Shown: one piece after another, positions 35,451 to 43,776 of the stretch | Layout: each line of letters starts with the position of its first letter | How positions within the stretch are numbered: position 1 is the first letter of the stretch | Assembly (NCBI GenBank): GCA_038217425.1 | Contig: JBBQPM010000001.1 | Coordinates: 1 to 64,000 of the forward strand | DNA length: 64,000 nucleotides | Direction of reading: 5' to 3' | DNA from: JAIEPT01 sp038217425 | Lineage (GTDB): Bacteria; Planctomycetota; Planctomycetia; Gemmatales; Gemmataceae | Notes under the pieces: generated by a model | What the model was told of the DNA's origin: nothing | The model's database searches: none | Seen by the model: the letters and a program-made list of their open reading frames with translations, nothing else | Program-made: the position numbers and the translations under genes

Positions 35451-37304
35451 ATGTTCGGAACTGGTTGGCCCTGGAAGCTGCGTCTGGCATGTGCCGGCGG
35501 TCTCGCGCTTGTCTTCATGACGGCGTGGGGACTGTCGCAGGAACCGGTCAACCTCGGCTCGGACGTGACTTGGTCGGCCCCGAAGACGATCAGTCCCTCC
35601 AAGGGCGAGGAAAGCAATGCACCGCCCCTCGTCATCCGACCGGGCATCGGCGTTCTGGGCGAACCGGTTCCGCAAAGCCTGAAGATCGCCGAGCCCCCCA
35701 TCCCATACAAGAATGGCGACGCGCCCGCCACAACGACGCCGGCGAAGGTTGCGGAACTGCCGCCGGTACCAATTACTCTCAACGATTGGGATCTAAAGCC
35801 GACCGTCATCCCTCCCGCACGGAATAAACTTTCGGCGATGATCGACCCGGAACCGGCGCCCGAGCTGAACGAGGCGCCGCCAACGTTGCCGCCTGGAACT
35901 CAGGAACCGGCGCTTTTGCCTCCCGCACGGAATAAACTTTCGGTGATGATCGACCCGGAACCGGCGCCCGAGCTGAACAAGGCGCCGCCAACGTTGCCGC
36001 CTGGAACTCAGGAACCGGCGCTCTTGCCTCCCCCGGTCATCGTCGATGCACTCGAGAACATCCTCCCGCCCAAGGCGTCGGCGCCGGAACCCGAAGAGTC
36101 CATCGCCAGTCAGGTGAAGCGGAAAATAGCGGAGCATGAAGCAAAGTCGGTCGTGCCCGCGGTCAGCGATGTTCGCTTGCTCGACTTCTACACGCCTCCC
36201 GACTTCTCCTCCGGCGTCGTGCACGGCGATTATCAAAAACCTGCCGGGGAAAAAAACGAGCCGATCCAACAAGTCGGCTGCGCGAGCTGCGGCTCGCGTC
36301 TGGGACCGCACCCCGGACACAACGGCCAGGGCGGGCGCTGTCGCGGATGCGGCAGCGGTTGGGATTGCTACCCCGGCCGACGTCCGTGCCCGCCGAGCAA
36401 CGCCGACACGCATTTCGGTCAATTCCTCTGCGACCTGCGCGATTGCATTTGCTGCCCGGATCCCTGCTACGATCCGCAATGGATTCCGCTCGCCGACGCG
36501 GCGCTGTTCGTCGAAGGCGCCCGGCCGGTGACGCAACAAGGCTTACGCTTCGATCGGGGCAGAAACGTCAAGTTCCCCGATCGCGCGGAGTACTTCTGGG
36601 CGCGTGCCGACGGCAATGGCAAAGGCCCGACGATCCCCGGCCCGCTCCTGGGCGAACTCAACGTCCACTACCGCGATCTCGTAATAGTCAACGAAATCGC
36701 GCTGGGCAAGGCGTCCATCATCATCGAAACGCCTTACCGCGCGGTCAGTCCCGACCTCGCCGACCATGGCGCCGGCTGGAGCGACATTGCCATTGGCAAC
36801 AAGACGCTACTCTTTGACTGCGAACTGCTGCAGGTCGCCTTCATGTTCAAGACGTACCTCCCCGTGGGCAACTCCATGAAGGGCGTGGGCGTCGGCCATC
36901 TGTCGCTCGAACCGTCGTTCATCTTCGGGCTGAAGCTCAGCGAGTACAGCTACTTCCAGGCCCAGCTGTCCCAATGGATCCCGATCGCCGGCGACCTGGA
37001 CTACGCGGGGGCGGTGTTCCATTCGCACTTCAGTTACAACCATCATCTGTTCGACCTCATGCCCGACGTTTCAGTGGTCGGAACCGTCGAACTCAACACG
37101 TGGTCGTTCCAGGACGGGGCGTACACCGATCCGTTCCTGGGCGCATTCCAGCGAGCCGGCGGCGAAACCTACGTCAGCATGGGCCCCGGATTCCGCGTCT
37201 TCTTCTGCGACAAATTCGACTTCGGCATGGGGTCGTCCTTCTCGCTGACCTCGGACCACCTGGCCCGCGAACTCTTCCGCTTCTCCGGCCGCGTGCGGTT
37301 TTAG
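35451..37304 (+). CDS. outer-surface beta-barrel-like protein with tandem repeats and a Cys-rich segment
   Basis: 617 residues from the ATG at 35451, which starts a signal peptide (LACAGGLALVFMTAWGLSQ). Residues about 120-195 contain a proline-rich 36-residue unit repeated twice (RNKLSAMIDPEPAPELNEAP and RNKLSVMIDPEPAPELNKAP). Residues about 275-345 are cysteine-rich (CASCGSRLG, GRCRGCGSGWDC, CDLRDCICCPDPCYD). Residues about 360-617 are beta-rich with alternating hydrophobic patterns and a final aromatic (FSGRVRF), as in outer-membrane barrels. The proline-rich arm may span the envelope and the cysteines may bind metal or form disulfides. It is a family I know only from planctomycetes. Confidence 0.72.
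   Translation: MFGTGWPWKLRLACAGGLALVFMTAWGLSQEPVNLGSDVTWSAPKTISPSKGEESNAPPLVIRPGIGVLGEPVPQSLKIAEPPIPYKNGDAPATTTPAKVAELPPVPITLNDWDLKPTVIPPARNKLSAMIDPEPAPELNEAPPTLPPGTQEPALLPPARNKLSVMIDPEPAPELNKAPPTLPPGTQEPALLPPPVIVDALENILPPKASAPEPEESIASQVKRKIAEHEAKSVVPAVSDVRLLDFYTPPDFSSGVVHGDYQKPAGEKNEPIQQVGCASCGSRLGPHPGHNGQGGRCRGCGSGWDCYPGRRPCPPSNADTHFGQFLCDLRDCICCPDPCYDPQWIPLADAALFVEGARPVTQQGLRFDRGRNVKFPDRAEYFWARADGNGKGPTIPGPLLGELNVHYRDLVIVNEIALGKASIIIETPYRAVSPDLADHGAGWSDIAIGNKTLLFDCELLQVAFMFKTYLPVGNSMKGVGVGHLSLEPSFIFGLKLSEYSYFQAQLSQWIPIAGDLDYAGAVFHSHFSYNHHLFDLMPDVSVVGTVELNTWSFQDGAYTDPFLGAFQRAGGETYVSMGPGFRVFFCDKFDFGMGSSFSLTSDHLARELFRFSGRVRF
35811..36026 (+). repeat. two 108-bp tandem repeats inside the surface-protein gene
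   Basis: The unit starting CCTCCCGCACGGAATAAACT occurs at 35811-35918 and 35919-36026 with only a few base differences, in phase with the reading frame (36 codons each), and a 6-base third start follows. Near identity suggests a recent duplication and possible length variation. Confidence 0.93.
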
Positions 37305-37367
37305 CTCACGGTTTGCGCTTCCCTCTGCGGGAGCCTGTCGTTAGACTGAATTCGGAGGGCATACGTC

Positions 37368-37580
37368 ATGGAAACTACTCAGAAATTTACCTCACAAGAT
37401 CCCGAAGCGATGGCCGCGCTTGCTAAGGCGCTCGACAATTTATCCAAGGGGATCCGTGATCCCGAGGCGGCGCGGAAAGCGTGCGAACGCATGGATCGAC
37501 TCCGGGAAAAGAACCGAGTTCTCTTCGGTGAGCAAAACATTGCCGTCGAACTCATTCGCCAAACCCGCGACGGGGTATGA
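37368..37580 (+). CDS. small antitoxin-like protein upstream of a PIN toxin
   Basis: 70 residues, highly charged and helical (ALAKALDNLSKGIRDPEAAR, CERMDRLREKNRVLFGEQNI). It has no DNA-binding fold that I can name. Size, position immediately before a PIN-domain gene and a 4-base ATGA overlap (37577-37580) indicate the antitoxin of a VapBC-like pair, binding and neutralising the RNase. GGAGG (37355-37359) precedes the ATG. Confidence 0.75.
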   Translation: METTQKFTSQDPEAMAALAKALDNLSKGIRDPEAARKACERMDRLREKNRVLFGEQNIAVELIRQTRDGV

Positions 37581-38002
37581 AATACGTCCTCGATTCTAGC
37601 GTCGCATTGAAGTTCGTCTTGCCGGAACCCGATTCTGATCGCGCGATCCAACTTCGGGACGAATTCCGTCATGGGATTCTCCATCTCATCGCTCCCGACA
37701 TTTTCACTTCAGAAGTCGCCAACGGCCTCGCTACCGCGGAACGGCAAGGACGTACCGCGCCGGGCGAGGCGATCCTTTTCTTGCATGACGTGATTCAAAA
37801 CTCGCCCGTGATTTACGCGCCGAATCCGTTTCTTCCGCGGGCCATTGACCTTTCGATCATTTACCGACACGCTGTCTACGATTGCATCTATCTGGCTCTC
37901 GCAGAGGCGGAAAATTGCGAGATGGTGAGCGCAGACGATGCCTTCGTGAGGAAAATGCGGTCCAACTTTCCGTACCTGATCCGGCTCGCCGATCTGCCAT
38001 AA
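37577..38002 (+). CDS. PIN-domain toxin (VapC-like ribonuclease)
   Basis: 141 residues, normal for VapC. The acidic active-site residues are in place: D6 (YVLDSSVAL), E46 (FTSEVANGL), D102 (AVYDCIYLALAE) and D120/D121 (SADDAFVRK). It should act as a Mg2+-dependent endoribonuclease that arrests translation. Coupled with the small gene before it. Compare the VapC tail at 49644-49706. Confidence 0.9.
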   Translation: MKYVLDSSVALKFVLPEPDSDRAIQLRDEFRHGILHLIAPDIFTSEVANGLATAERQGRTAPGEAILFLHDVIQNSPVIYAPNPFLPRAIDLSIIYRHAVYDCIYLALAEAENCEMVSADDAFVRKMRSNFPYLIRLADLP

Positions 38003-38020
38003 CTTCTGTCAAAACCGCGA

Positions 38021-38049
38021 TTGTGAACCTCGCCCGCAGGTCATAAAAT
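38021..38049 (+). promoter_or_regulatory. putative sigma-70 promoter of the ROK gene
   Basis: TTGTGA (38021-38026) and TAAAAT (38044-38049) with a 17-base spacer, 38 bases before the start at 38088. The -10 matches five of six. Confidence 0.5.
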
Positions 38050-38087
38050 TTGCGCGTATCGTCTCCGGATTTCGCGAAGGAAAGCGT

Positions 38088-39086
38088 ATGAATAAGCCCT
38101 CTGCCGCACCCCTCTACATCGGCCTCGACGTCGGCGGCACTGCCATGAAGTGCGGAGTCGTCGACGACGCCGGCAAGCCGATCAACTCCGTCAGTTTGCC
38201 GACCGAAGCCCATCGCGGTCAGGAGTTCGGTCTGGAACGAATGTGCCAATCGATTCGTCAGGCAGTCGCGGTTTGCAACGTCCATCTCGAACAAATCCGC
38301 GCCATCGGCGTGGTCACGCCCGGGACCATGGACATCCCGGCAGGCGTTATTTTGGATCCGCCGAACCTCAAGCCCTGGCGGAACGTGCCGGTCCGCGATC
38401 ACATTCAGCGGACGTTCAAGCTGCCGACGGCATTTCAGAACGACGCCAATGCCGCCGCCCTGGGAGAGTTTTGGGCAGGCGCCGGCCGTGAAGTCCATAG
38501 CATGGTGCTTTTCACGCTGGGGACCGGCGTCGGCGGGGGCATCGTCATCGGCGATCTCGTTATCGAGGGCGAACACTCTCATGGCGCCGAACTGGGGCAC
38601 ATGAAGATCGAAATGACCAATCCACGCCAGTGCGGCTGCGGACGCTGGGGATGTCTCGAAGCGTACGCCAGCGCCACGAGCGTCGTCAAACGCGCCAAGG
38701 AGGCCCTCGCCAAGCGCGGCGTCAAGTCCCTTCTCAAGGAGTCCAAGGATCTTAGCGCACGCACCATCTTCGACGCCGCACAACAAGGCGACAAGGTCGC
38801 CGACCAAATCGTCGAGGATACGGCCATGTACCTCGCGGTCGGCGCGTCGAACATGATGCACACCATCGATCCGGACATGATCGCCTACGCAGGGGGCATG
38901 ATCGCGGCCGGGGAGAATTTTTTGGACCGCATTCGCAGGTTCGTGAAGCAGTTCGCGTTCCCCGTCCCGGCGGAGAAAACGCGCATCGTCTACGCCAGCC
39001 TGGGGAGCGACGCGGGGTTCATCGGGGCGGCGGCGTGCGCGCGTCAGCTGGCAAACAAGGTGTCTCAGGGGGAAAAGAAAAAATAA
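38088..39086 (+). CDS. ROK-family sugar kinase (glucokinase-like)
   Basis: 332 residues. ATP-binding phosphate-1 motif GLDVGGTAMKCGVVDDAG (13-30), catalytic Asp in FQNDANAAALGEFW, GTGVGGGIVIGD, then the ROK zinc motif GHMKIEM..CGCGRWGCLEAYAS (all three cysteines plus His). It phosphorylates a hexose, probably glucose, with ATP in the cytosol. It has no DNA-binding domain, so it is a kinase rather than a repressor. Alone behind its own promoter. Confidence 0.93.
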   Translation: MNKPSAAPLYIGLDVGGTAMKCGVVDDAGKPINSVSLPTEAHRGQEFGLERMCQSIRQAVAVCNVHLEQIRAIGVVTPGTMDIPAGVILDPPNLKPWRNVPVRDHIQRTFKLPTAFQNDANAAALGEFWAGAGREVHSMVLFTLGTGVGGGIVIGDLVIEGEHSHGAELGHMKIEMTNPRQCGCGRWGCLEAYASATSVVKRAKEALAKRGVKSLLKESKDLSARTIFDAAQQGDKVADQIVEDTAMYLAVGASNMMHTIDPDMIAYAGGMIAAGENFLDRIRRFVKQFAFPVPAEKTRIVYASLGSDAGFIGAAACARQLANKVSQGEKKK

Positions 39087-39545
39087 TTCTCCAGAATTCC
39101 GGCGATTTTACTGCATGCAGAATCTTCGAATGTCTGATGGGTCAAATAGGCCAATCTAGGGGATCTGCTCGGGCAGAAAATGCAGGAAGGAGCATAAAAA
39201 TAAGGAGATTTGCGACCGAGTACGTGAAAACGGAGGAGGAAATGAAGAAACGGCAAAGCCGGTTGTAGGAATTTGCGTGCCAGACGCGACTTTGAAACGC
39301 CCAAAAGGGTCTTTCAGTCGCTTGACGGGTCTGAAAACGGCGGTTAGGATTAGCATTAGAAGAATCGCTTCGGCGCGACGCTCGAATAATGGCGTCGACT
39401 CTGAAATGATTCGGCTGATTCCTGCAGGGGAAGGGGATCTTCGCCGGCGCGCTTTGGTATCCACCGTTGTTCTACCCAGTCGCTGAGTGCGTGGGAATCA
39501 GAAAACCCGTTCCAGTCTCTCGTCTCCAAAGAAGGATAGGCGGCG
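39087..39545. other. gap between the ROK gene and csrA
   Basis: No gene supported. The first 150 bases are notably AT-richer than the surroundings, with short open frames that lack ribosome-binding sites. From 39322 it carries the csrA promoter and a leader of about 190 bases. Confidence 0.4.
39322..39350 (+). promoter_or_regulatory. putative sigma-70 promoter of csrA
   Basis: TTGACG (39322-39327) and TAGGAT (39345-39350) with a 17-base spacer. Initiation near 39357 would leave a leader of about 190 bases before csrA, which contains GGA motifs (e.g. 39431-39440, 39532-39536), the core of CsrA binding sites. Confidence 0.5.
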
Positions 39546-39758
39546 ATGTTAGTACTGTCCACAAAAAAAAACGAAAGCATCGTCATCAACAATGACATTG
39601 TGGTGACGGTCGTAGAAATCCGGGGCGACAAAGTTCGCTTGGGCATCGTGGCTCCCAAGGAAGTCCCCGTTCATCGTCAAGAAGTCTATGAAGCGATTCA
39701 TGGCAAACCGGGCGCTGAGCCCGCGCCGTCCTCGGTCGTCGCAAAGCCGATGGATTAA
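39546..39758 (+). CDS. csrA: carbon storage regulator CsrA
   Basis: 70 residues. The start MLVLSTKKNESIVINNDIVV and the segment KVRLGIVAPKEVPVHRQEVY contain the conserved RNA-contact residues (L4, R at the GDKVRLG strand, V-HR-E). CsrA dimers bind GGA in mRNA leaders and block ribosomes. AGAAGGAT precedes the ATG and includes a GGA, so autorepression is plausible. The tail after EAIHGKP is short and unordered. Monocistronic: terminator at 39779. Confidence 0.97.
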   Translation: MLVLSTKKNESIVINNDIVVTVVEIRGDKVRLGIVAPKEVPVHRQEVYEAIHGKPGAEPAPSSVVAKPMD

Positions 39759-39778
39759 GTTTCGTTCTCTCTTCTTCT

Positions 39779-39826
39779 ACCTCCAAATGCCTTCCCGTTC
39801 GCGGTGCAGGCCGCGGAGGTTTTTTT
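39779..39826 (+). terminator. probable intrinsic terminator of csrA
   Basis: ACCTCC (39779-39784) pairs with GGAGGT (39815-39820), with GCGG/CCGC inside the loop (39801-39814), followed by a T run (39820-39826). The long loop makes the fold less certain. It lies 21 bases after the csrA stop. Confidence 0.6.
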
Positions 39827-39937
39827 GCGTCCGGTCGTTCACATCTTCGAAATGTTACCACTTGTGAAGCGTTGTGCAAGTCCCTTTTCCAGATTTCGCC
39901 CGGCTTATCGGAATTCGCAACATTCCATCTTCCTCAT

Positions 39938-39966
39938 TTGCGACCCGACCGCAAAAAAGCTAGACT
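39938..39966 (+). promoter_or_regulatory. putative promoter of the kinase-tubulin gene
   Basis: TTGCGA (39938-39943) and TAGACT (39961-39966) with a 17-base spacer, 94 bases before the start at 40060. Both hexamers match four of six. The gap 39759-40059 otherwise holds only the csrA terminator. Confidence 0.35.
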
Positions 39967-40059
39967 TGACATGAGTTTTGACTGGAATGCGCCCGAGGTT
40001 TCGGGGTTTGCCAGGAATAACTCAGCTTCTCTACCGGTTTTTAGCCGAGGGCGGGGGGC

Positions 40060-43000
40060 ATGGGCGTCCGGATCGAACCTAATTCAGAACCGATCGCAGG
40101 CTATCGTTTAATCGAGCGCCTGGGAGGCGGCGGCTTCGGCGAAGTCTGGAAAGCCGAGGCTCCGGGCGGACTCTATAAAGCGATCAAGTTCGTTTACGGC
40201 GATCTCCTGTCCTCGGATTCCGAAGACGCCTCCCGACCTGAGCAAGAACTCAAAGCCCTCAGTCGCGTCAAGACCGTTCGCCATCCCTACATCCTCAACA
40301 CCGAACGCTACGACATCATCGACGGTCAGCTGATGATCGTCATGGAACTGGCGGACCGCACTCTTTGGGACCGCTTCAAGGAATGCCGCACCCAAGGACT
40401 CGTCGGCATCCCGCGCGAGGAACTCCTGCCTTATATGGCGGAGACGGCTGAAGCGCTCGATCTCATGAACGTCAACTTCCAGCTGCAACACCTGGACATC
40501 AAACCGCAGAATTTGTTCCTGGTCTTCAATCACGTCAAGGTCGCGGACTTCGGACTGGTGAAGGATCTGGGGGGCAAGGGAGCCGCGACCATCACCGGCG
40601 GCGTCACCCCCGTTTACGCCGCCCCCGAAACCTTCGACGGCTACCTCAGCCAACACACCGACCAATATAGTCTCGGCATCGTCTATCAAGAACTACTCAC
40701 CGGACACCGGCCCTTCGCAGGCGCCACGATTCGCCAGCTGGTATTTCAACACCTTCAGGGGGTTCCCGATCTTTCGTTCCTGCCCGCCTCGGATCGTCCC
40801 GCGGTCTCGCGAGCGCTCGCCAAGAGTTCCGACGACCGCTTTCCCACGTGCATGGAGTTCGTGGCCGCGCTGAAAGCATCGAGCCTGTCCAATCCCGTGA
40901 TCTCGATGCCGGCGGCGCCTCCCTTGACCTCCATCGACACCCCCGTCCCGCCGCCGCAGCCCGGCCGACCGTCGCGCGAACCGTCGTTCCTGGAAATGAC
41001 GCTGCCCCCTTCCCAACTCGACGGCACCATCAATCCCTCACTGAAGACCTTAAGTGTTCGCAACAAGACCGGCCACACCGAGCACGGCCCGCTCGAACCC
41101 GTTCACGACGTCGTCGTCCCCGCCGCCAAACCGATCATCGCCCCCTGGGGCAAGAAACCGCTCGCTCCGACGCCAGCCAAGCCGACCGCGCGAAAGACTT
41201 TTTCCGAGGCCAACCAGCCCGTCGGCGTTTTGCAACCCGCGCTCGTCATCGGGCTCGGTAAACTCGGTCTCGACACCCTCGTGCATCTGCGTAAGTTCAT
41301 CGCCCAGCAGTTCGGCCAACCCGAGATGCTGCCGCAAATCCGTATGGTCGGTATCGATACCGACGGCGAAGCACTGCAAAAAGCGGGTCTGGGCGACGCG
41401 AAATGGAGCATGCGCAACCACGAAATCGTCCACGCTCGGCTCCACCGACCTACCTACTACATGCGCCGCGACGGCGAACTCCCCACCAATGATTGGATGA
41501 GCGCCAAGAACATCTTCCGCATCGCCAAGACGGCCAACAGTTCCGGCTTCCGTTCGCTGGGCCGGCTCGCCTTTGTGGATAACTACCGCATCATCGCCAA
41601 CGCGCTCGAGATGGAACTGCGTGCCTGTTGCTCGGATGACACGCTGCACGCCCTGGCCAAACATCCCGATCTCGGTTTGCGCTCGCAGACGCCGCGAGTT
41701 TACATCGTCGCCAGCTTGGCGGGAACAACCGGAAGCGGCATGTTCCTGGACGCCGCGTATGTGGTGCGCCACTTACTCAAACAGCAAGGGGTTGAACGTG
41801 CGGAAGTGGTGGGACTGTTTTTCTTACCCCCGGTCCAGCGCGAGGGGATTCGCTCGCTGGCGCTGGCGCATTCGTATGCGGCCCTCACCGAACTGCATCA
41901 CTACTCGCGGCCCAATAGTGTCTTCGAAGCGAAGTACGATCCGTTCAATCCGCAGAAGCCGGCGGTCGTCTTCCGCGAATCGGGTCCGCCGTTCGATCGT
42001 TGCTTCTTTCTAAATCTCCCCGACCCCGGCGCCGCTCAGGAAACCGCGTCCGAAGCCATCCAGCTTTCGGGCGAGTTTCTCTTCCGCGAACTCGCGACTT
42101 CTCTGGGCAAGCATCTCGACGAAGCACGCAAGCACTGGCAGTCGATGAGCTCGATGCATGGCGCCTTCGTTGGACCGCAATTCCAGACGTTCGGCATCTA
42201 TCGCATCGTTTGGCCGCGCCGCGAGTTGATCGGGATGGTCGCCTACTCGCTGTGCAAACGACTGGTGACGCGCTGGATGTCCAAGGACGCGAAGCCGTTC
42301 GCCGAGGCGATTGCTTCGTGGGCGCTACCGATGTGGGACAATCACGGAATGCGTCCGGAAAATTTGATCGAGCGCCATCAAGATCTGTGTCAGTCGGAGC
42401 TGCGCGAAAAGCCGGAGATTTTGTTTCAACGGCTGGTGAATCCGCTGGCGTCAGATTTGACGCCGCCGCCCCTCGCGCCGGGCCAAAAGACGGCGGCGCC
42501 GTTCGTCATGAAGCTCGGCCCCGCCGTCCTCGTATTCCGCGAGTTGGAGCAGGCGCTAGGCGTTCCGGAAGATTGCCGCAAGGTGCCGCCGAACCAGTAC
42601 GAACCCGGCACGCTCGAGTTGGCGCTTGCAGATGTATCAACCAAGATTCTGGACCAGTCCGACAAGAAGATCACGACGGAGGTCGTGCGTCTGCTCGAGG
42701 ATCCCAAGTTCCGCCTCGCCGGTGCGGAGGAGGCGTTGCGCCAGCTCGGTAAAATCGTCGATGATGCGTACAAGTCGCAGGAATCGCTCGCCAAGGAGCT
42801 GAACGACAAGGCCGCCCATCTCTATCAGCGCATCTGCGAAACGCTCGACAAGCCCCCGGAAGTGACGACTCCGGTCACTCATGGTCGCATGTTCGGCCTG
42901 GGCCGAAGCAAACCGGTCTCGACCCCCGGCTCGGATCTGTTCCAGTTGCTCAGCGTTTACCCGAAGATTCGCTACCAGAGCCTGATCCTGGCCAACGTCA

Positions 43001-43776
43001 ATCGCATCTACATCAGCATGCGTGGGCACCTCAGCGATCAACTTCGCGAGGTCGGCTTCTGCCGGCAGCGTCTCTTCGAACTGGCCGGACTCTTCGACGC
43101 CAAGCCGACCGAGGATCTGCTGACGTCGACGAATCAAAAGCTCCTTTTGCCGCCGGGATGTCCCAAGATCGATCGCGCCGCCGGCTCGCTCGACAAGGAA
43201 CTCACGGCCGAGGATCTTGCGACGTTCGATCAAGGGGTGCAAAAGATCGTACGGAAAAATTACCGGGCGCTCCTGGAAGTCTGCATGGGCTCGTCGTCGA
43301 CGGTGCGCAACCTCGCGCCCCAGATGCTCGACGAGGCGAAGCGGTTTCTCGAAGGTCGGCTGCGCGGCATCAGCGTTGCCGAACTTTTACTCAGCAAGGA
43401 CGAGGAGAACTCGAACCAGGAACTCGAGGCGAGCCTCACGGGCGCGTACGACGAAGCCGCCCCCGAATCGGGCCTAATCCAGCTCGATAAGCAACTCTCG
43501 TTTTTGAGCATCTATAACGACCAGGCCAGCCAGTACGTCGCCCAGACCGCCGTCGGGCTCTTTCCCGAACTCAAGACCGTCGCCACCGATCGGCCCGACG
43601 AGATGGTCTTCTTTCGCGAACTCGAAAAGATTTCGCTCAAGGAACTCGATCAACTCGGACCGATCGCCAAGGAGGCGTACCGCCAGCGCTCGACAACGGA
43701 GCCCGCGCTCTTGCATTCGCGCGAAGACGTCGCCGACTGGCTGATGATCGAAGTCGCCTCGCACAACGAATCATGA
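40060..43776 (+). CDS. Ser/Thr protein kinase fused to a tubulin/FtsZ-like domain
   Basis: 1238 residues. Residues 14-275 are a Hanks-type kinase: glycine loop LGGGGFGEV (21-29), K43 (AIKFV), catalytic HLDIKPQN (144-151, D146), D163-F-G165, and APE at 188-190. The HRD arginine is Leu145, so it is a non-RD kinase. Residues 276-385 are a proline-rich linker. Residues about 390-1235 match the bacterial tubulin-like family: VIGLGKLGLDTLVHL (396-410), a nucleotide-binding start; GIDTDGEAL; and SLAGTTGSGMF (552-562), the tubulin signature G-G-T-G-S-G with Thr for the second Gly. The rest is helical and unassigned. No transmembrane helix is visible, so it is cytosolic. Its stop overlaps the gluQ start (ATGA). 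It may link phosphorylation to a filament or a GTP switch. Confidence 0.88.
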   Translation: MGVRIEPNSEPIAGYRLIERLGGGGFGEVWKAEAPGGLYKAIKFVYGDLLSSDSEDASRPEQELKALSRVKTVRHPYILNTERYDIIDGQLMIVMELADRTLWDRFKECRTQGLVGIPREELLPYMAETAEALDLMNVNFQLQHLDIKPQNLFLVFNHVKVADFGLVKDLGGKGAATITGGVTPVYAAPETFDGYLSQHTDQYSLGIVYQELLTGHRPFAGATIRQLVFQHLQGVPDLSFLPASDRPAVSRALAKSSDDRFPTCMEFVAALKASSLSNPVISMPAAPPLTSIDTPVPPPQPGRPSREPSFLEMTLPPSQLDGTINPSLKTLSVRNKTGHTEHGPLEPVHDVVVPAAKPIIAPWGKKPLAPTPAKPTARKTFSEANQPVGVLQPALVIGLGKLGLDTLVHLRKFIAQQFGQPEMLPQIRMVGIDTDGEALQKAGLGDAKWSMRNHEIVHARLHRPTYYMRRDGELPTNDWMSAKNIFRIAKTANSSGFRSLGRLAFVDNYRIIANALEMELRACCSDDTLHALAKHPDLGLRSQTPRVYIVASLAGTTGSGMFLDAAYVVRHLLKQQGVERAEVVGLFFLPPVQREGIRSLALAHSYAALTELHHYSRPNSVFEAKYDPFNPQKPAVVFRESGPPFDRCFFLNLPDPGAAQETASEAIQLSGEFLFRELATSLGKHLDEARKHWQSMSSMHGAFVGPQFQTFGIYRIVWPRRELIGMVAYSLCKRLVTRWMSKDAKPFAEAIASWALPMWDNHGMRPENLIERHQDLCQSELREKPEILFQRLVNPLASDLTPPPLAPGQKTAAPFVMKLGPAVLVFRELEQALGVPEDCRKVPPNQYEPGTLELALADVSTKILDQSDKKITTEVVRLLEDPKFRLAGAEEALRQLGKIVDDAYKSQESLAKELNDKAAHLYQRICETLDKPPEVTTPVTHGRMFGLGRSKPVSTPGSDLFQLLSVYPKIRYQSLILANVNRIYISMRGHLSDQLREVGFCRQRLFELAGLFDAKPTEDLLTSTNQKLLLPPGCPKIDRAAGSLDKELTAEDLATFDQGVQKIVRKNYRALLEVCMGSSSTVRNLAPQMLDEAKRFLEGRLRGISVAELLLSKDEENSNQELEASLTGAYDEAAPESGLIQLDKQLSFLSIYNDQASQYVAQTAVGLFPELKTVATDRPDEMVFFRELEKISLKELDQLGPIAKEAYRQRSTTEPALLHSREDVADWLMIEVASHNES

